A DNA stretch of 16,761 nt. Source: CAYUJH01 sp964394585 (GTDB lineage: Bacteria; Bacteroidota; Bacteroidia; Cytophagales; Flammeovirgaceae). The stretch spans positions 1 to 16,761 of the forward strand of contig CAYMYI010000098.1 of assembly GCA_964394585.1 (NCBI GenBank), in the 5' to 3' direction. Position numbers and translations under genes: made by a program. Position 1 is the first letter of the stretch. Each line of letters starts with the position of its first letter. Below are positions 7,548 to 15,739 of the stretch, piece by piece. The notes below the pieces were generated by a model. That model did no database searches, was not told where the DNA came from, and saw only the letters and a list, made by a program, of their open reading frames with translations.

Positions 7548-10500
7548 TTATCGTATCCATACCTTCTGTACACCCTGCGATGTTTTCAAGACGTACATCC
7601 CTTTGGGGAGTCGCTCAAAATTAAGGATTATGCCCTGCACTAGGTCAGCCTTGCGATAGGTATTTTCCCAAACTTGAATGCCCTGCAGAGTGATCAATCG
7701 GAGTGTATAGGTGTTGTCGGCGAAAGTAGCGCCTTCGTGAGGGACTAACCGAAAAATTCCTTCGCTTGGATTAGGATATACTTGCCAAGGACCATTTGTT
7801 TCCAAATCTTCGAGTGAGAGAGGGGCTGTAGTAACCATCACAGAGTCAGAAGCAAGATTGCCTTCCGCACGCAGCGCTACTACTCGGTAGCGATAGGTAG
7901 TTTCGGAGGTCAGTCCGGTATCGTTATACGTATTTGTATCGTTAGGCAGTTCGGCAATGGTTTCCCAGGCAATCGGGTTGGCGGCAGAGCGCTGTAATTG
8001 ATAGCCAGTTTCTATGGTAGAACGATCGACCCAGGTGAGTTGCACTTCAGAAGGCGATAGGGGCGTTGCTTGGAGACTGCGGGGTTGTCCTGGAATTAGG
8101 CACAACCCAAACTCATCGAAAGTAGCGCCATTAGGAGTAGTGCTTCCCAAGTCGCCGTCGCCGCTCGCAAGTAAAATTCCTTCGGTAGAAGTTACTTGAT
8201 AGTTCCCGTCGGTAATCCCATCGCCGAAGGTATCAAATATGGCGAACGCATTGTAGCCGGTAGGAACACAAAGAGCGGTGTCAACTCGTGCAAAAAAGGG
8301 GTACTGAGCAAAGCCTACTTCTTGGATGATGTTGCCTTCAGGATCAAACACTACCCAAAAGTTTTCTTCGGGGTAATCGTCGAGTTGTAACTGTAGGCGT
8401 AAGCTTTCCCCAACGCGATATTGTACTGAGGCTTCGTTATTTTCCGGAGAGCTATCGGCTGTACCGTTGGGGTTTACCACCCGTGCCTGAAAAGGAAATG
8501 TCGCTAAGCTTTCTGCAAGGGGGAGGGGCGGCAGGGATACCGCAACTTCTTGACCGTTGCGTAGGTTTCCTTCCCAAGTGTAGGTTTCGCTAAATGAAGT
8601 AGCGCCGTATTGGATAGTAGCTTGTGTGATGGGGTCCCCTCCAAAATTGCTTAGTAAAATGATGGGCGTGTACGTGCCATCGGTACCGCAAGTACCACTT
8701 GCTGAAGGCGATTGGATACTTAATGCTACTTCAAGTGGGGGAATCGGCACACAAAATGGGGTATTGGCTTCCGAGGTGAAGTTGCCGTCGCGCTCGAAAA
8801 ACACATTGAAGTTCTGGTCTTCTAAACGGAAAAACCCATCATCAAAAATACCGTCGCCATAACTATCGAACACGCGGAGCCGATAGCATTCATCGGGAAG
8901 GCATACTTCTTCGCGAATGCGCTGCCCGCCTTGCACATCAGGATAGCCTCCTCCCGTTGCCATAACCTCTCCATTATCGCCCTCAATGCGCCATGTAAGT
9001 TCAGAGGCAAAATCATCGGTTTGCATTACAAAAAACAAGCGGTTATTCAGTGAAGGTGATGTAGTAAATGTAATCTCTCGTTGATTATTGAATGGCACTT
9101 CATCAGGATTACCATTAATTTCGAGCACTGCAACTTCCATGCGGTAGGTTTGATCAACATCTAAAGCTACAGCCGCCCCAAAGCGAACGGCATCAATCGT
9201 TTGGATTTGCCCCGGCAACAACGGATTGCTTGCTAGATTGAGTAAAACGGTATCGGGGCTTTGCCCTTCCTTGGTTACAGTAAGTGTCAGCTGAGAGATG
9301 TTGGACGTGCCATTGTTCTGCAAACGCAGTACTAACGAGGGCAGGAAATCGGTACAAAGGTTTAAAATACGGTCGGCACTAGGAGAAAGGATAGTTTGAA
9401 GCCATACATCATTTTCGGGTTTAGCAGCACTGTGGGTACCTACCGAAGTAGTGGCATTTTCCAACTCCCACTCGTAGAAGTTATCCTCTCCAAAAAAACC
9501 ATAGTTGCCTTGCGTAACAAAGGATCTTCGCTCAATGATGCTGTTGTTAAGGTTTCTCCAAAAGTCACTAGAAGCCTCTCCGTATAGGTCGATGTAGCGC
9601 TCGGAAGTGCGGTCGAAGAGCCCCACCCGTGTATTACTGCTGATAGTCAGCGTGTTTTCTACTTGCCCGAAGGCATTTTCAGGCAATTGAACCGATTGGG
9701 CACTTACCACCATAGTTTGGCGACCTTGTAAACTCGGTATAACAGTAAGTGGGTAACGTGTTGGTTCGCTTTCGGGATCTTGCCAAGTATGCAGCTCTAC
9801 CGCATTTTCTAACGAAACCGAATCGCCTGTATAAAATAGCTCGATATAACCATTACCACCAGCCGAAGGGGTTATTTCACTAATGAAAAGTCCTTCTTTC
9901 ACTGGGTAATTTTGGTAGAGCCAATCTTGATAATAAGGGATACGCGCATATATGCCAGGGAAACCGGGTTGTGCACAGCCGACGCCCCAGCTGGTGATTC
10001 CCGCGAGCCGAAGCGAGCCATCGGGCAAGGTAACTACTAACGGCCCGCCACTATCGCCACTGCAAGAGTCTTTTCCTCCTTCAGGGAGCCCTGCTGCGAG
10101 CATTCCATCGGTAACGATGCCATTGTAACTTTCCGGGGCATTCGCCGTGCTATTTGCTACAATCGGTACTTCTACTATCTGCAATTGGTCGGGGTATTGC
10201 AAACCGTCGGGCTCAGTAGCTCCCCACCCGCTTATTGTAGCCATCGTGCCTGCTTCTAAAGCGCCGGCTGCTTCTTCAGCGCGTGTGAGCAGACGGATTG
10301 GCGCGGCAGTGAGGGTATCAAACCGAATAGCATCACGCAAACGCAGCAGCGCGATGTCATTTTCTTCAGTAGAGGGATTATACGCTTCGTGCATTACGAT
10401 GCGCTCAATTTCTAACACAGCTCCGTTTACGTCGCTTAATGCCGACCTGCCCACAACTACTTGGTAAGAAGAAGGGTCTTGCACACGTTGCTCGGCAAAA

Positions 10501-10727
10501 TCGTAAATACAGTGTGCCGCTGTAATGACCCATCGTTCGTCTAATATGGCGCCTCCACAGTTTAAATCCCCTTGTGTGCCGCTAAAAATGAGTGCCGCCT
10601 GATACGGTACCGCACTGATTTGTGTGGGCTGCCCTCCCACAATTTTAGTAGTGGGGCGTTGTTGTGCCCATATGCTCTGAAATAAGAATAGGCACATTCC
10701 TACGCTTAGGAGTATTCTCTTTTTCAT
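7548..10727 (-). CDS. Secreted trypsin-like serine protease with T9SS type A sorting domain
   Basis: A 1059-residue extracellular protease of the trypsin/chymotrypsin (S1) family. Residues 1-21 are a signal peptide ending in WAQ. A short propeptide ends at Lys28 before IVGG (29-32), the classic zymogen activation site. The triad is His72 (TAAHC), Asp124 (NDIALL) and Ser226 (GDSGGP). Asp220, six residues before the Ser, predicts cleavage after Lys or Arg. Cys pairs 57/73 and 222/251 match two conserved disulfides, while the Cys usual in MLCAG is Ala. Then come a lamin-tail-like domain (about 278-430), two cassettes each made of a CARDB-like beta domain and an Asp-rich DSYGDG/DTFGDG module (about 448-659 and 661-877), a fibronectin III-like domain (881-967), and a T9SS sorting domain (981-1059, starting WQVYPNPSEG and ending KVWIR). 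The last directs export through the outer membrane and anchoring or release at the surface. Substrate is unknown; nutrition by proteolysis is likely. Confidence 0.95.
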   Translation of the reverse strand: MKKRILLSVGMCLFLFQSIWAQQRPTTKIVGGQPTQISAVPYQAALIFSGTQGDLNCGGAILDERWVITAAHCIYDFAEQRVQDPSSYQVVVGRSALSDVNGAVLEIERIVMHEAYNPSTEENDIALLRLRDAIRFDTLTAAPIRLLTRAEEAAGALEAGTMATISGWGATEPDGLQYPDQLQIVEVPIVANSTANAPESYNGIVTDGMLAAGLPEGGKDSCSGDSGGPLVVTLPDGSLRLAGITSWGVGCAQPGFPGIYARIPYYQDWLYQNYPVKEGLFISEITPSAGGNGYIELFYTGDSVSLENAVELHTWQDPESEPTRYPLTVIPSLQGRQTMVVSAQSVQLPENAFGQVENTLTISSNTRVGLFDRTSERYIDLYGEASSDFWRNLNNSIIERRSFVTQGNYGFFGEDNFYEWELENATTSVGTHSAAKPENDVWLQTILSPSADRILNLCTDFLPSLVLRLQNNGTSNISQLTLTVTKEGQSPDTVLLNLASNPLLPGQIQTIDAVRFGAAVALDVDQTYRMEVAVLEINGNPDEVPFNNQREITFTTSPSLNNRLFFVMQTDDFASELTWRIEGDNGEVMATGGGYPDVQGGQRIREEVCLPDECYRLRVFDSYGDGIFDDGFFRLEDQNFNVFFERDGNFTSEANTPFCVPIPPLEVALSIQSPSASGTCGTDGTYTPIILLSNFGGDPITQATIQYGATSFSETYTWEGNLRNGQEVAVSLPPLPLAESLATFPFQARVVNPNGTADSSPENNEASVQYRVGESLRLQLQLDDYPEENFWVVFDPEGNIIQEVGFAQYPFFARVDTALCVPTGYNAFAIFDTFGDGITDGNYQVTSTEGILLASGDGDLGSTTPNGATFDEFGLCLIPGQPRSLQATPLSPSEVQLTWVDRSTIETGYQLQRSAANPIAWETIAELPNDTNTYNDTGLTSETTYRYRVVALRAEGNLASDSVMVTTAPLSLEDLETNGPWQVYPNPSEGIFRLVPHEGATFADNTYTLRLITLQGIQVWENTYRKADLVQGIILNFERLPKGMYVLKTSQGVQKVWIR

Positions 10728-10870
10728 AGAAATTCTTAGAATGATTGTGTGATTGGTATGTAAGGGTTGAAGATACAGAAAAAGTGGTGGGAATGGGAAG
10801 GGTTTTTTGGCTTACAGAAAATTTGTGGAAATTTAGCTGTGTAAAAATTCAGCAACTAAGATTATCGGAA

Positions 10871-11314
10871 ATGAAGCTAAGAAACGCACATGTACTTTGT
10901 TTGGTGTTTTTGCTAGCCTGGGGAAAAGGCTTTGCACAATTGTTAGAAAAAGAATACATCAATCCGGCGAGTGGTTATACCCAAGTGGTAGCCGTAACGC
11001 ATGGTAATGTAAAAACGATTTATGTTTCGGGGCAAGTTGCCGAAGGCGATGACCTTGCAACGCAAATTGAAGGAGCCTTTAAAGCGCTGGAAGCACAGTT
11101 GGCGGCGGCTGGAGCTACGTTTCAAGATATTGTAAAAATGAATACATATATCGTCAACTACCAGCCGAAAGATTTGGCAGTCTTCCGAGGTATTCGGGAA
11201 CGGTTGTATGGGAACGAACGCATGCCTACTAGTACGTTAGTGGGGGTGCAGGCGTTGGCACTACCGGAGTGGCTTGTTGAAATGGATGCAGTAGCTATTA
11301 TTGAAGTGAAATAG
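10871..11314 (+). CDS. Exported RidA/YjgF-family protein lacking the catalytic arginine
   Basis: A 147-residue RidA-family protein. RidA enzymes normally hydrolyse reactive imines and enamines in the cytosol. Here residues 1-23 form a signal peptide (MKLRNAH, a hydrophobic LVLLAW-like core, then GFAQ), so the mature protein is probably periplasmic. The body has TIYVSGQVAEGDDLATQ (49-65), then FKALEAQLAAAGATFQDIVKMNTYIV (70-95), and MPTSTLVGVQALALPEWLVEMDAVAI (118-143). Aligning the last stretch with E. coli RidA puts Ser121 where the catalytic Arg105 (PARSC) should be, while Glu138 matches Glu120. It is therefore unlikely to be a standard imine deaminase. The reading frame is open from 10745, but the ATG at 10871 is chosen because it alone puts a signal peptide first. 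It is divergent from the T9SS protease (143 bases apart) and ends 16 bases from the convergent GH3 gene. Confidence 0.88.
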   Translation: MKLRNAHVLCLVFLLAWGKGFAQLLEKEYINPASGYTQVVAVTHGNVKTIYVSGQVAEGDDLATQIEGAFKALEAQLAAAGATFQDIVKMNTYIVNYQPKDLAVFRGIRERLYGNERMPTSTLVGVQALALPEWLVEMDAVAIIEVK

Positions 11315-11330
11315 CTACTGCCCTCCATGA

Positions 11331-12881
11331 TTATACTGCTTTTGCTTGTAGCGCAACAAAGGCTTTCCAGTCGCGTGCCTTCTCTTTCTTAAGCACTCGA
11401 GGAAATTTGTTTTGCCCTCCCTCTTTGCCTTGTAGCTTCATCCACTCGTAGAACTTCGCCACTGGGAGTAGCTCAACCGTGATTTCTTTTAAAGCGGCAG
11501 CACGTTCTACTTTGTAGTCGTCATTAAGTTCTTTTAAGAACGTGTCAAGTTGTTGCTGCAAGTTAGGCACATCTACAACGTCATCGGTTCCTAAATACCA
11601 CCGATGAGCAAATAGGTTTTCGAAATTTTCGCCAATTACGGTAAACTCAGGAATATGGATGTTGAAGTGCTGTTGCAATAGCTCGACCGCACGGTACATA
11701 TTATCGCTCGATAAGTGCTCGCCGCACAAACTCAAAAAGTGCTTAGTACGCCCTGTTATCACAATTTCAGCATTGACTTTATTCACAAAGCGGACTACGT
11801 CGCCAATGAGGTATCGCCAAGCGCCGGCATTGGTGGTAATGATGATAGCGTACTCTACACCTTCTTCTACCTCTGCCAACGTGAGCGTAATAGGGTTAGG
11901 CTTGAGTTCGCCTTCTTCGGTAAAGTTTTCTTGCGTAAACGGGATGAACTCGAAGAAAATACCATTGTTGAGGACCAGTTGCATAGCATTCTGATTGGGG
12001 TATGCTTGGTATGCTAAAAAGCCCTCAGAAGCTAAGTAGGTTTCAATGTAGGTAAGGGGCTTGGCTAATAACTTTTCAAAACCTTTGCGGTATGGGGCAA
12101 AAGGAACCCCCCCATGCACAAAAATGGATAAGTTGGGCCAAATGTCGTGGATGGTATCCACTTGGTAGCGATCCACAATGCGCTCCATTAAGAGCTGGAG
12201 CCAGGCAGGTACGCCTACAATCACACCGATATCCCACTGTGGAGCTTTCTGAGTGATTTCTTCGAGCTTATCGTTCCAATTGCGATTTCGGGCAATTTTT
12301 TTCCCGGGTTTGTAAAAGCGTTGAAACCAAATGGGTATCTGCGAAGCGGTAATACCACTCAGATCTCCTTCAAAATAATCGCCACTTTTTTGCAAGTCGG
12401 TACTTCCGCCTAGCATCAGAATTCCTTTCGTAAACAATTCATCCGGAAGGTTATAACGCGAAAGCGTTAAGATTTGCCGAATAGAAGTTTTTTGAATCGA
12501 CTTAAGCATTTGCTTGGTAAGCGGGATGTACTTGCTGGGCGCGCCGGATGTACCGGAACTTAAGGCAAAATATTTAATCCTTCCCGGCCAACATACATTT
12601 GATTTACCTTGCTTGGTTTTATGCCACCATGCTTGGTAAAGGCTATCGTAGTCATACAGTGGTACATTCGATTGAAACTCCCGATACAAATGTTCTGCAT
12701 TTGCATTACGGGCGAGCATTTCACCAAACTGGAAGTGTTTCCCAAATTCGGTGTTTTGTGCGACAGAGAGCAATTCGCGCAGCTCTCTCTGCTGCAAATC
12801 CATTGGTGTAGCATATCCATATGCGAGGCTACTTCGTAGGGTAATGCCTTTTTTCACCAAACTACCAATGATACTTATCAT
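11331..12881 (-). CDS. GH3 family acyl-acid amido synthetase
   Basis: A 516-residue bacterial member of the GH3 family, part of the ANL adenylating superfamily. Plant members activate indole-acetic acid or jasmonate with ATP and join it to an amino acid. The ATP-binding P-loop is SSGTSGAPSK (108-117), the second motif is YLASEGF (282-288), and the third is YLIGDVVRF (357-365), followed by TGRTKHFLSLCGEHL (376-390) at the hinge to the C-terminal lid. The C-terminus carries NKFPRVLK. All ATP-site motifs are present, so activity is likely. The acyl acid and the amine used by bacterial members are largely unknown, and there is no partner gene here that points to one. There is no signal peptide, so it is cytosolic. 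It is convergent with the RidA-like gene and divergent from the S41 lipoprotein, hence a single-gene unit. Confidence 0.93.
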   Translation of the reverse strand: MISIIGSLVKKGITLRSSLAYGYATPMDLQQRELRELLSVAQNTEFGKHFQFGEMLARNANAEHLYREFQSNVPLYDYDSLYQAWWHKTKQGKSNVCWPGRIKYFALSSGTSGAPSKYIPLTKQMLKSIQKTSIRQILTLSRYNLPDELFTKGILMLGGSTDLQKSGDYFEGDLSGITASQIPIWFQRFYKPGKKIARNRNWNDKLEEITQKAPQWDIGVIVGVPAWLQLLMERIVDRYQVDTIHDIWPNLSIFVHGGVPFAPYRKGFEKLLAKPLTYIETYLASEGFLAYQAYPNQNAMQLVLNNGIFFEFIPFTQENFTEEGELKPNPITLTLAEVEEGVEYAIIITTNAGAWRYLIGDVVRFVNKVNAEIVITGRTKHFLSLCGEHLSSDNMYRAVELLQQHFNIHIPEFTVIGENFENLFAHRWYLGTDDVVDVPNLQQQLDTFLKELNDDYKVERAAALKEITVELLPVAKFYEWMKLQGKEGGQNKFPRVLKKEKARDWKAFVALQAKAV

Positions 12882-13133
12882 TTCATATGATTACGTATAA
12901 AGTCATAAAGGCTAAGATAGCATGTACATATGTTGTTTATTCCAATATGTTGTGAATAAATTGCAAAATCTAGTGTTAAAAAAATAGATGCTTTTCCACG
13001 CTAACACACTATCTTTTCAAACAATTGCACACAATACCTACTATTTCTGTTGTATCCACAAACTCTAGTATATAAAAGTGAGTAATAATCACTACAATCA
13101 CTTACATTTTACTAACCATCAAATTCAGCCTTT

Positions 13134-14414
13134 ATGAAAAAATCTTTTGTAATGTGGAGTGTGCTGATTCCCTTATTTTGGGTAATTGCAAGCTGCTCCG
13201 AAGATGAAACCACCCCTGCGCCAGCTTCCGAAAACAATGTGCTTCCGGCAAGCCAGTATGTGTACGATGCCATGACTCAGTTTTATTTATGGTACGATAA
13301 AATCCCCGATACTATTAAGCCTGCCGATTTTGACGACCCGATAGCTCTACTTGATGCGATGGTATACAAGGAACTCGACCGTTGGACGTACATGGTGCAA
13401 GATGATGGAGCCTTAGCGGATGAAATCACACAAGGAACAGTAAGCGGTGTAATAGGGGTTTCCCTTGCTTTCGATGCTGATAGCAACCTGCGCATACTAT
13501 ATACATTACCGGGTAGCCCTGCCGATTTGGCTGGTCTTAAACGAAGCGATATCATTCTAAAAGTAAACGGAGTAACGCCAGTACCAGGGCAATCAATTTC
13601 GTTTGGAGAAGTACCTGAGCTTGAAATTTTACGTACCGATGGCACGGTGGAAACTTTCACCCTTACACGTGCCGACATCACTGAAAACCCAGTGGTACAT
13701 TACGAAGTGAAAGATATAGAAAGCATGAAAGTAGCTTATGTAGTATATAATACATTCAATGGGCTTTCCGAAGAAAAACTCAACGAAGCATTTGCCTATT
13801 TTAATGCGCAAGGTGCCACGGAGCTTGTGGTCGATTTACGCTATAACGGGGGGGGATTGGTTGATGCCGCGCAACACCTTTCTAGTTTAATAGTACCACA
13901 AGCCCATTATGGCGATTTGTTTATCGAAGAACAGTTTAACGATAAAAACACAAGGTTTAACGAGCAACGCTTCTTTGAGCCGAAAGATCATAATGTTTCC
14001 AATTTGCAGCGTGTTGTGTTTTTAGTAACAGGTAGAACGGCTTCGGCGAGCGAACTAGTGATTAATGGTTTGCGCCCGTATATGGATGTAACGATTATTG
14101 GACAGAATACTGTAGGTAAATATGTAGGAGCCTCTTTATTTACATTCGAGGATTATACCTTTATACCGATAACTTTCCAATCGGTAAACGCCAACAACGA
14201 GGTCTTTATCGAAGGTTTTGCACCGCATATTACTGCAAACGACGATATTACACGCGAATTTGGGGATGCTAATGAGGAAATGTTTGCCACTGCCATCGAC
14301 TTCTTAACAGGTAACCTTGCCGGAGCACGCCGTAGTAGCATTATCCGCCCTACTGAAATTGTGTATGAAGAATCTTACTGGAAAGGGCCTGCTGTTCATC
14401 GGGTGGAACGCTAA
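13134..14414 (+). CDS. S41-family peptidase, probable surface lipoprotein
   Basis: A 426-residue S41 peptidase attached as a lipoprotein. The signal peptide ends in the lipobox IASC, so lipidation is on Cys21. The next residues are Ser-Glu-Asp-Glu, resembling the acidic lipoprotein export signal that sends Bacteroidota lipoproteins to the cell surface. A helical N-terminal domain follows (about 36-95, with FYLWYDKIPD and DRWTYMV), then a compact PDZ domain (about 101-180; GVIGVSLAF and LAGLKRSDIILKVNG). The catalytic domain has YVVYNTF, DLRYNGGG (234-241), TGRTASASE with nucleophile Ser304, and TVGKYVG with Lys329. The 25-residue Ser-Lys spacing matches active S41 enzymes. This subtype with its N-terminal domain is common in Bacteroidota and is distinct from the 551-residue CtpA-type enzyme at 3747. 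The substrate is unknown. Monocistronic: a terminator follows the stop. Confidence 0.93.
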   Translation: MKKSFVMWSVLIPLFWVIASCSEDETTPAPASENNVLPASQYVYDAMTQFYLWYDKIPDTIKPADFDDPIALLDAMVYKELDRWTYMVQDDGALADEITQGTVSGVIGVSLAFDADSNLRILYTLPGSPADLAGLKRSDIILKVNGVTPVPGQSISFGEVPELEILRTDGTVETFTLTRADITENPVVHYEVKDIESMKVAYVVYNTFNGLSEEKLNEAFAYFNAQGATELVVDLRYNGGGLVDAAQHLSSLIVPQAHYGDLFIEEQFNDKNTRFNEQRFFEPKDHNVSNLQRVVFLVTGRTASASELVINGLRPYMDVTIIGQNTVGKYVGASLFTFEDYTFIPITFQSVNANNEVFIEGFAPHITANDDITREFGDANEEMFATAIDFLTGNLAGARRSSIIRPTEIVYEESYWKGPAVHRVER

Positions 14415-14434
14415 AACACTCTTATTTCAAATTG

Positions 14435-14471
14435 ATAGCCCGTGTAGCTTACTTACATGGGCTATTTTTTT
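14435..14471 (+). terminator. Intrinsic terminator after the S41 lipoprotein gene
   Basis: ATAGCCCGTGT (14435-14445) pairs with ACATGGGCTAT (14455-14465), eleven pairs including one G-T, across a 9-base loop, followed by a seven-T run. It begins 21 bases after the S41 stop codon and separates that gene from the patatin gene that starts at 14514. Confidence 0.88.
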
Positions 14472-14513
14472 AACGGTAGGTAGATTCTTGAAAAGATTTC
14501 CGAATATTGAACC

Positions 14514-15338
14514 ATGTCAGAATTGCAACACCATACCCCTGAGCATTCTTCGTTTCGGCGAGGGCAAGCACAAGCAGTAAAGAAAACATTGCAGGGGAAA
14601 TCGTGGGCAATTACGCTTTCTGGCGGGGGCGTTCGAGGTGTAGCCCATCTTGGGGTGTTACAGGCTTTTGAGGAAGAAAGGCTGTTTCCACAAGCCTTAT
14701 CGGGTAGTAGTTCGGGTGCACTCGTTGCCGCTTTGTATGCGGCGGGGAAATCTCCGAAAGAAATTTTTTCGAAAGTTGATACCACGCGATGGTGGCGTAC
14801 GATTCGCTTGGCAGGCTCTTGGCGCGGACTTCTGAGTACCTCGGCTTTTGTAAAGCCCTTTCGCGCATGGTTGCCCGATACGTTTGAAAGTCTTGAAAAA
14901 CCACTCTACCTGAATACGATGGACTTAGCTACAGGCGAGACCGTTGTGTTTAGCCAAGGAGAGTTGTTGCCTGCCTTGCAAGCCTCTATGGCAATTCCTA
15001 TGCTTTGCAAACCCGTATGCTGGCAACGCCGGTGGCTGTACGACGGAGGCTTGCTAAACAACCTCCCAATTGAACCCCTCGAAGGAAAGTACGACCACCT
15101 GGTAGGAGTGCACACAAATTTTATAGGGACGGAAGGAGCACAACCGCCTAAAAGTTGGCGGAGTATGCTAGAGCGTATTTTCCAGTTGAGTATTGCACAA
15201 AATGCTCGTGCAAAGCAAGACCGATGCACAGTTTGGATTGAGCCGCCTACCTTGGGCAAATACCGCGTTTTCGAGTTTAATAAAGCGGCTGAAATTTTTG
15301 AAGAAGGCTACGCATATACGAAGCATCTTCTTATCTAA
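14514..15338 (+). CDS. Patatin-like phospholipase
   Basis: A 274-residue patatin-family lipid acyl hydrolase, which cleaves fatty acids from membrane lipids using a Ser-Asp dyad. The oxyanion-hole loop is GGGVRG (37-42), the nucleophile elbow GxSxG is GSSSG (64-68) with Ser66, and the catalytic Asp is Asp177 in DGG. All three elements and their order fit the single-domain bacterial RssA-type family. There is no signal peptide, so action is cytosolic or on the inner membrane face. A 30-residue polar leader precedes the first strand (SWAITLSGGG); no later in-frame ATG precedes the motif, so the start at 14514 is kept, although the leader is longer than in many relatives. Only 42 bases separate it from the upstream terminator, so its promoter must overlap this short space; none is recognisable. 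Confidence 0.92.
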   Translation: MSELQHHTPEHSSFRRGQAQAVKKTLQGKSWAITLSGGGVRGVAHLGVLQAFEEERLFPQALSGSSSGALVAALYAAGKSPKEIFSKVDTTRWWRTIRLAGSWRGLLSTSAFVKPFRAWLPDTFESLEKPLYLNTMDLATGETVVFSQGELLPALQASMAIPMLCKPVCWQRRWLYDGGLLNNLPIEPLEGKYDHLVGVHTNFIGTEGAQPPKSWRSMLERIFQLSIAQNARAKQDRCTVWIEPPTLGKYRVFEFNKAAEIFEEGYAYTKHLLI

Positions 15339-15739
15339 AATCCTAAAAACATCCGGCTAGACACTTCGGTTTGGAATAAAAAGAAATCAAAAAATTGCTA
15401 AAATCTTTGTTCGCTGCATTTAGGTGTTTGTTAAAATCTTGAGAGAAATGCATTGATAAATGCGGTAACGATTTTTTGTAAAAGTTATAATTGTTTCAGT
15501 ATGTGTAACATTTAAATGTTTTTATTTTTTTGTTACATCATTTTACTGTTGAAATGTGAGTATACGAGATATATTATTCACAATAGTGATTGCGGCATTG
15601 TAGAAGGTAGATATGGTCGAGAAGATTGAGTAAAGATGCTGAAAGTAGGCTGAACTCTACTGAAAAGCATAGATTTATAATTATCTTATAATGTAGTTTA
15701 TTAAAAATTTAAACAGGCTCTTAATCATTTTGAAATGTT
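15339..15739. other. 401-base AT-rich intergenic region without a gene
   Basis: No open frame of useful length is visible on either strand, and no tRNA-like or riboswitch-like structure is recognised. The stretch is very AT-rich with many T and A runs. Its only clear structure is the nested palindrome at 15504-15537. It must contain the msrB promoter, but I found no good TAnnTTTG box close to 15740. An unrecognised small RNA cannot be excluded. Confidence 0.6.
15504..15537. promoter_or_regulatory. Nested palindromes upstream of msrB
   Basis: AACATTTAAATGTT (15507-15520) is a perfect 14-base palindrome. Overlapping it, TGTAACA (15504-15510) is the inverted complement of TGTTACA (15531-15537). 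The two arrangements share a half and cannot both form as hairpins at once. It could be an operator for a dimeric regulator; AT-rich context makes chance possible too. Confidence 0.3.

Noticed and set aside
10147..10467. 106-residue plus-strand open frame rich in Ser and Ala
   Set aside because: Antisense to the protease domain of the T9SS trypsin, with no independent support.
10745..10870. 42-residue N-terminal extension of the RidA-like protein
   Set aside because: The extension has no family similarity and would bury the signal peptide; the ATG at 10871 is the better start.
13283..13681. 132-residue minus-strand open frame
   Set aside because: Antisense to the S41 lipoprotein gene, Ser- and Arg-rich low-information product, no domain.
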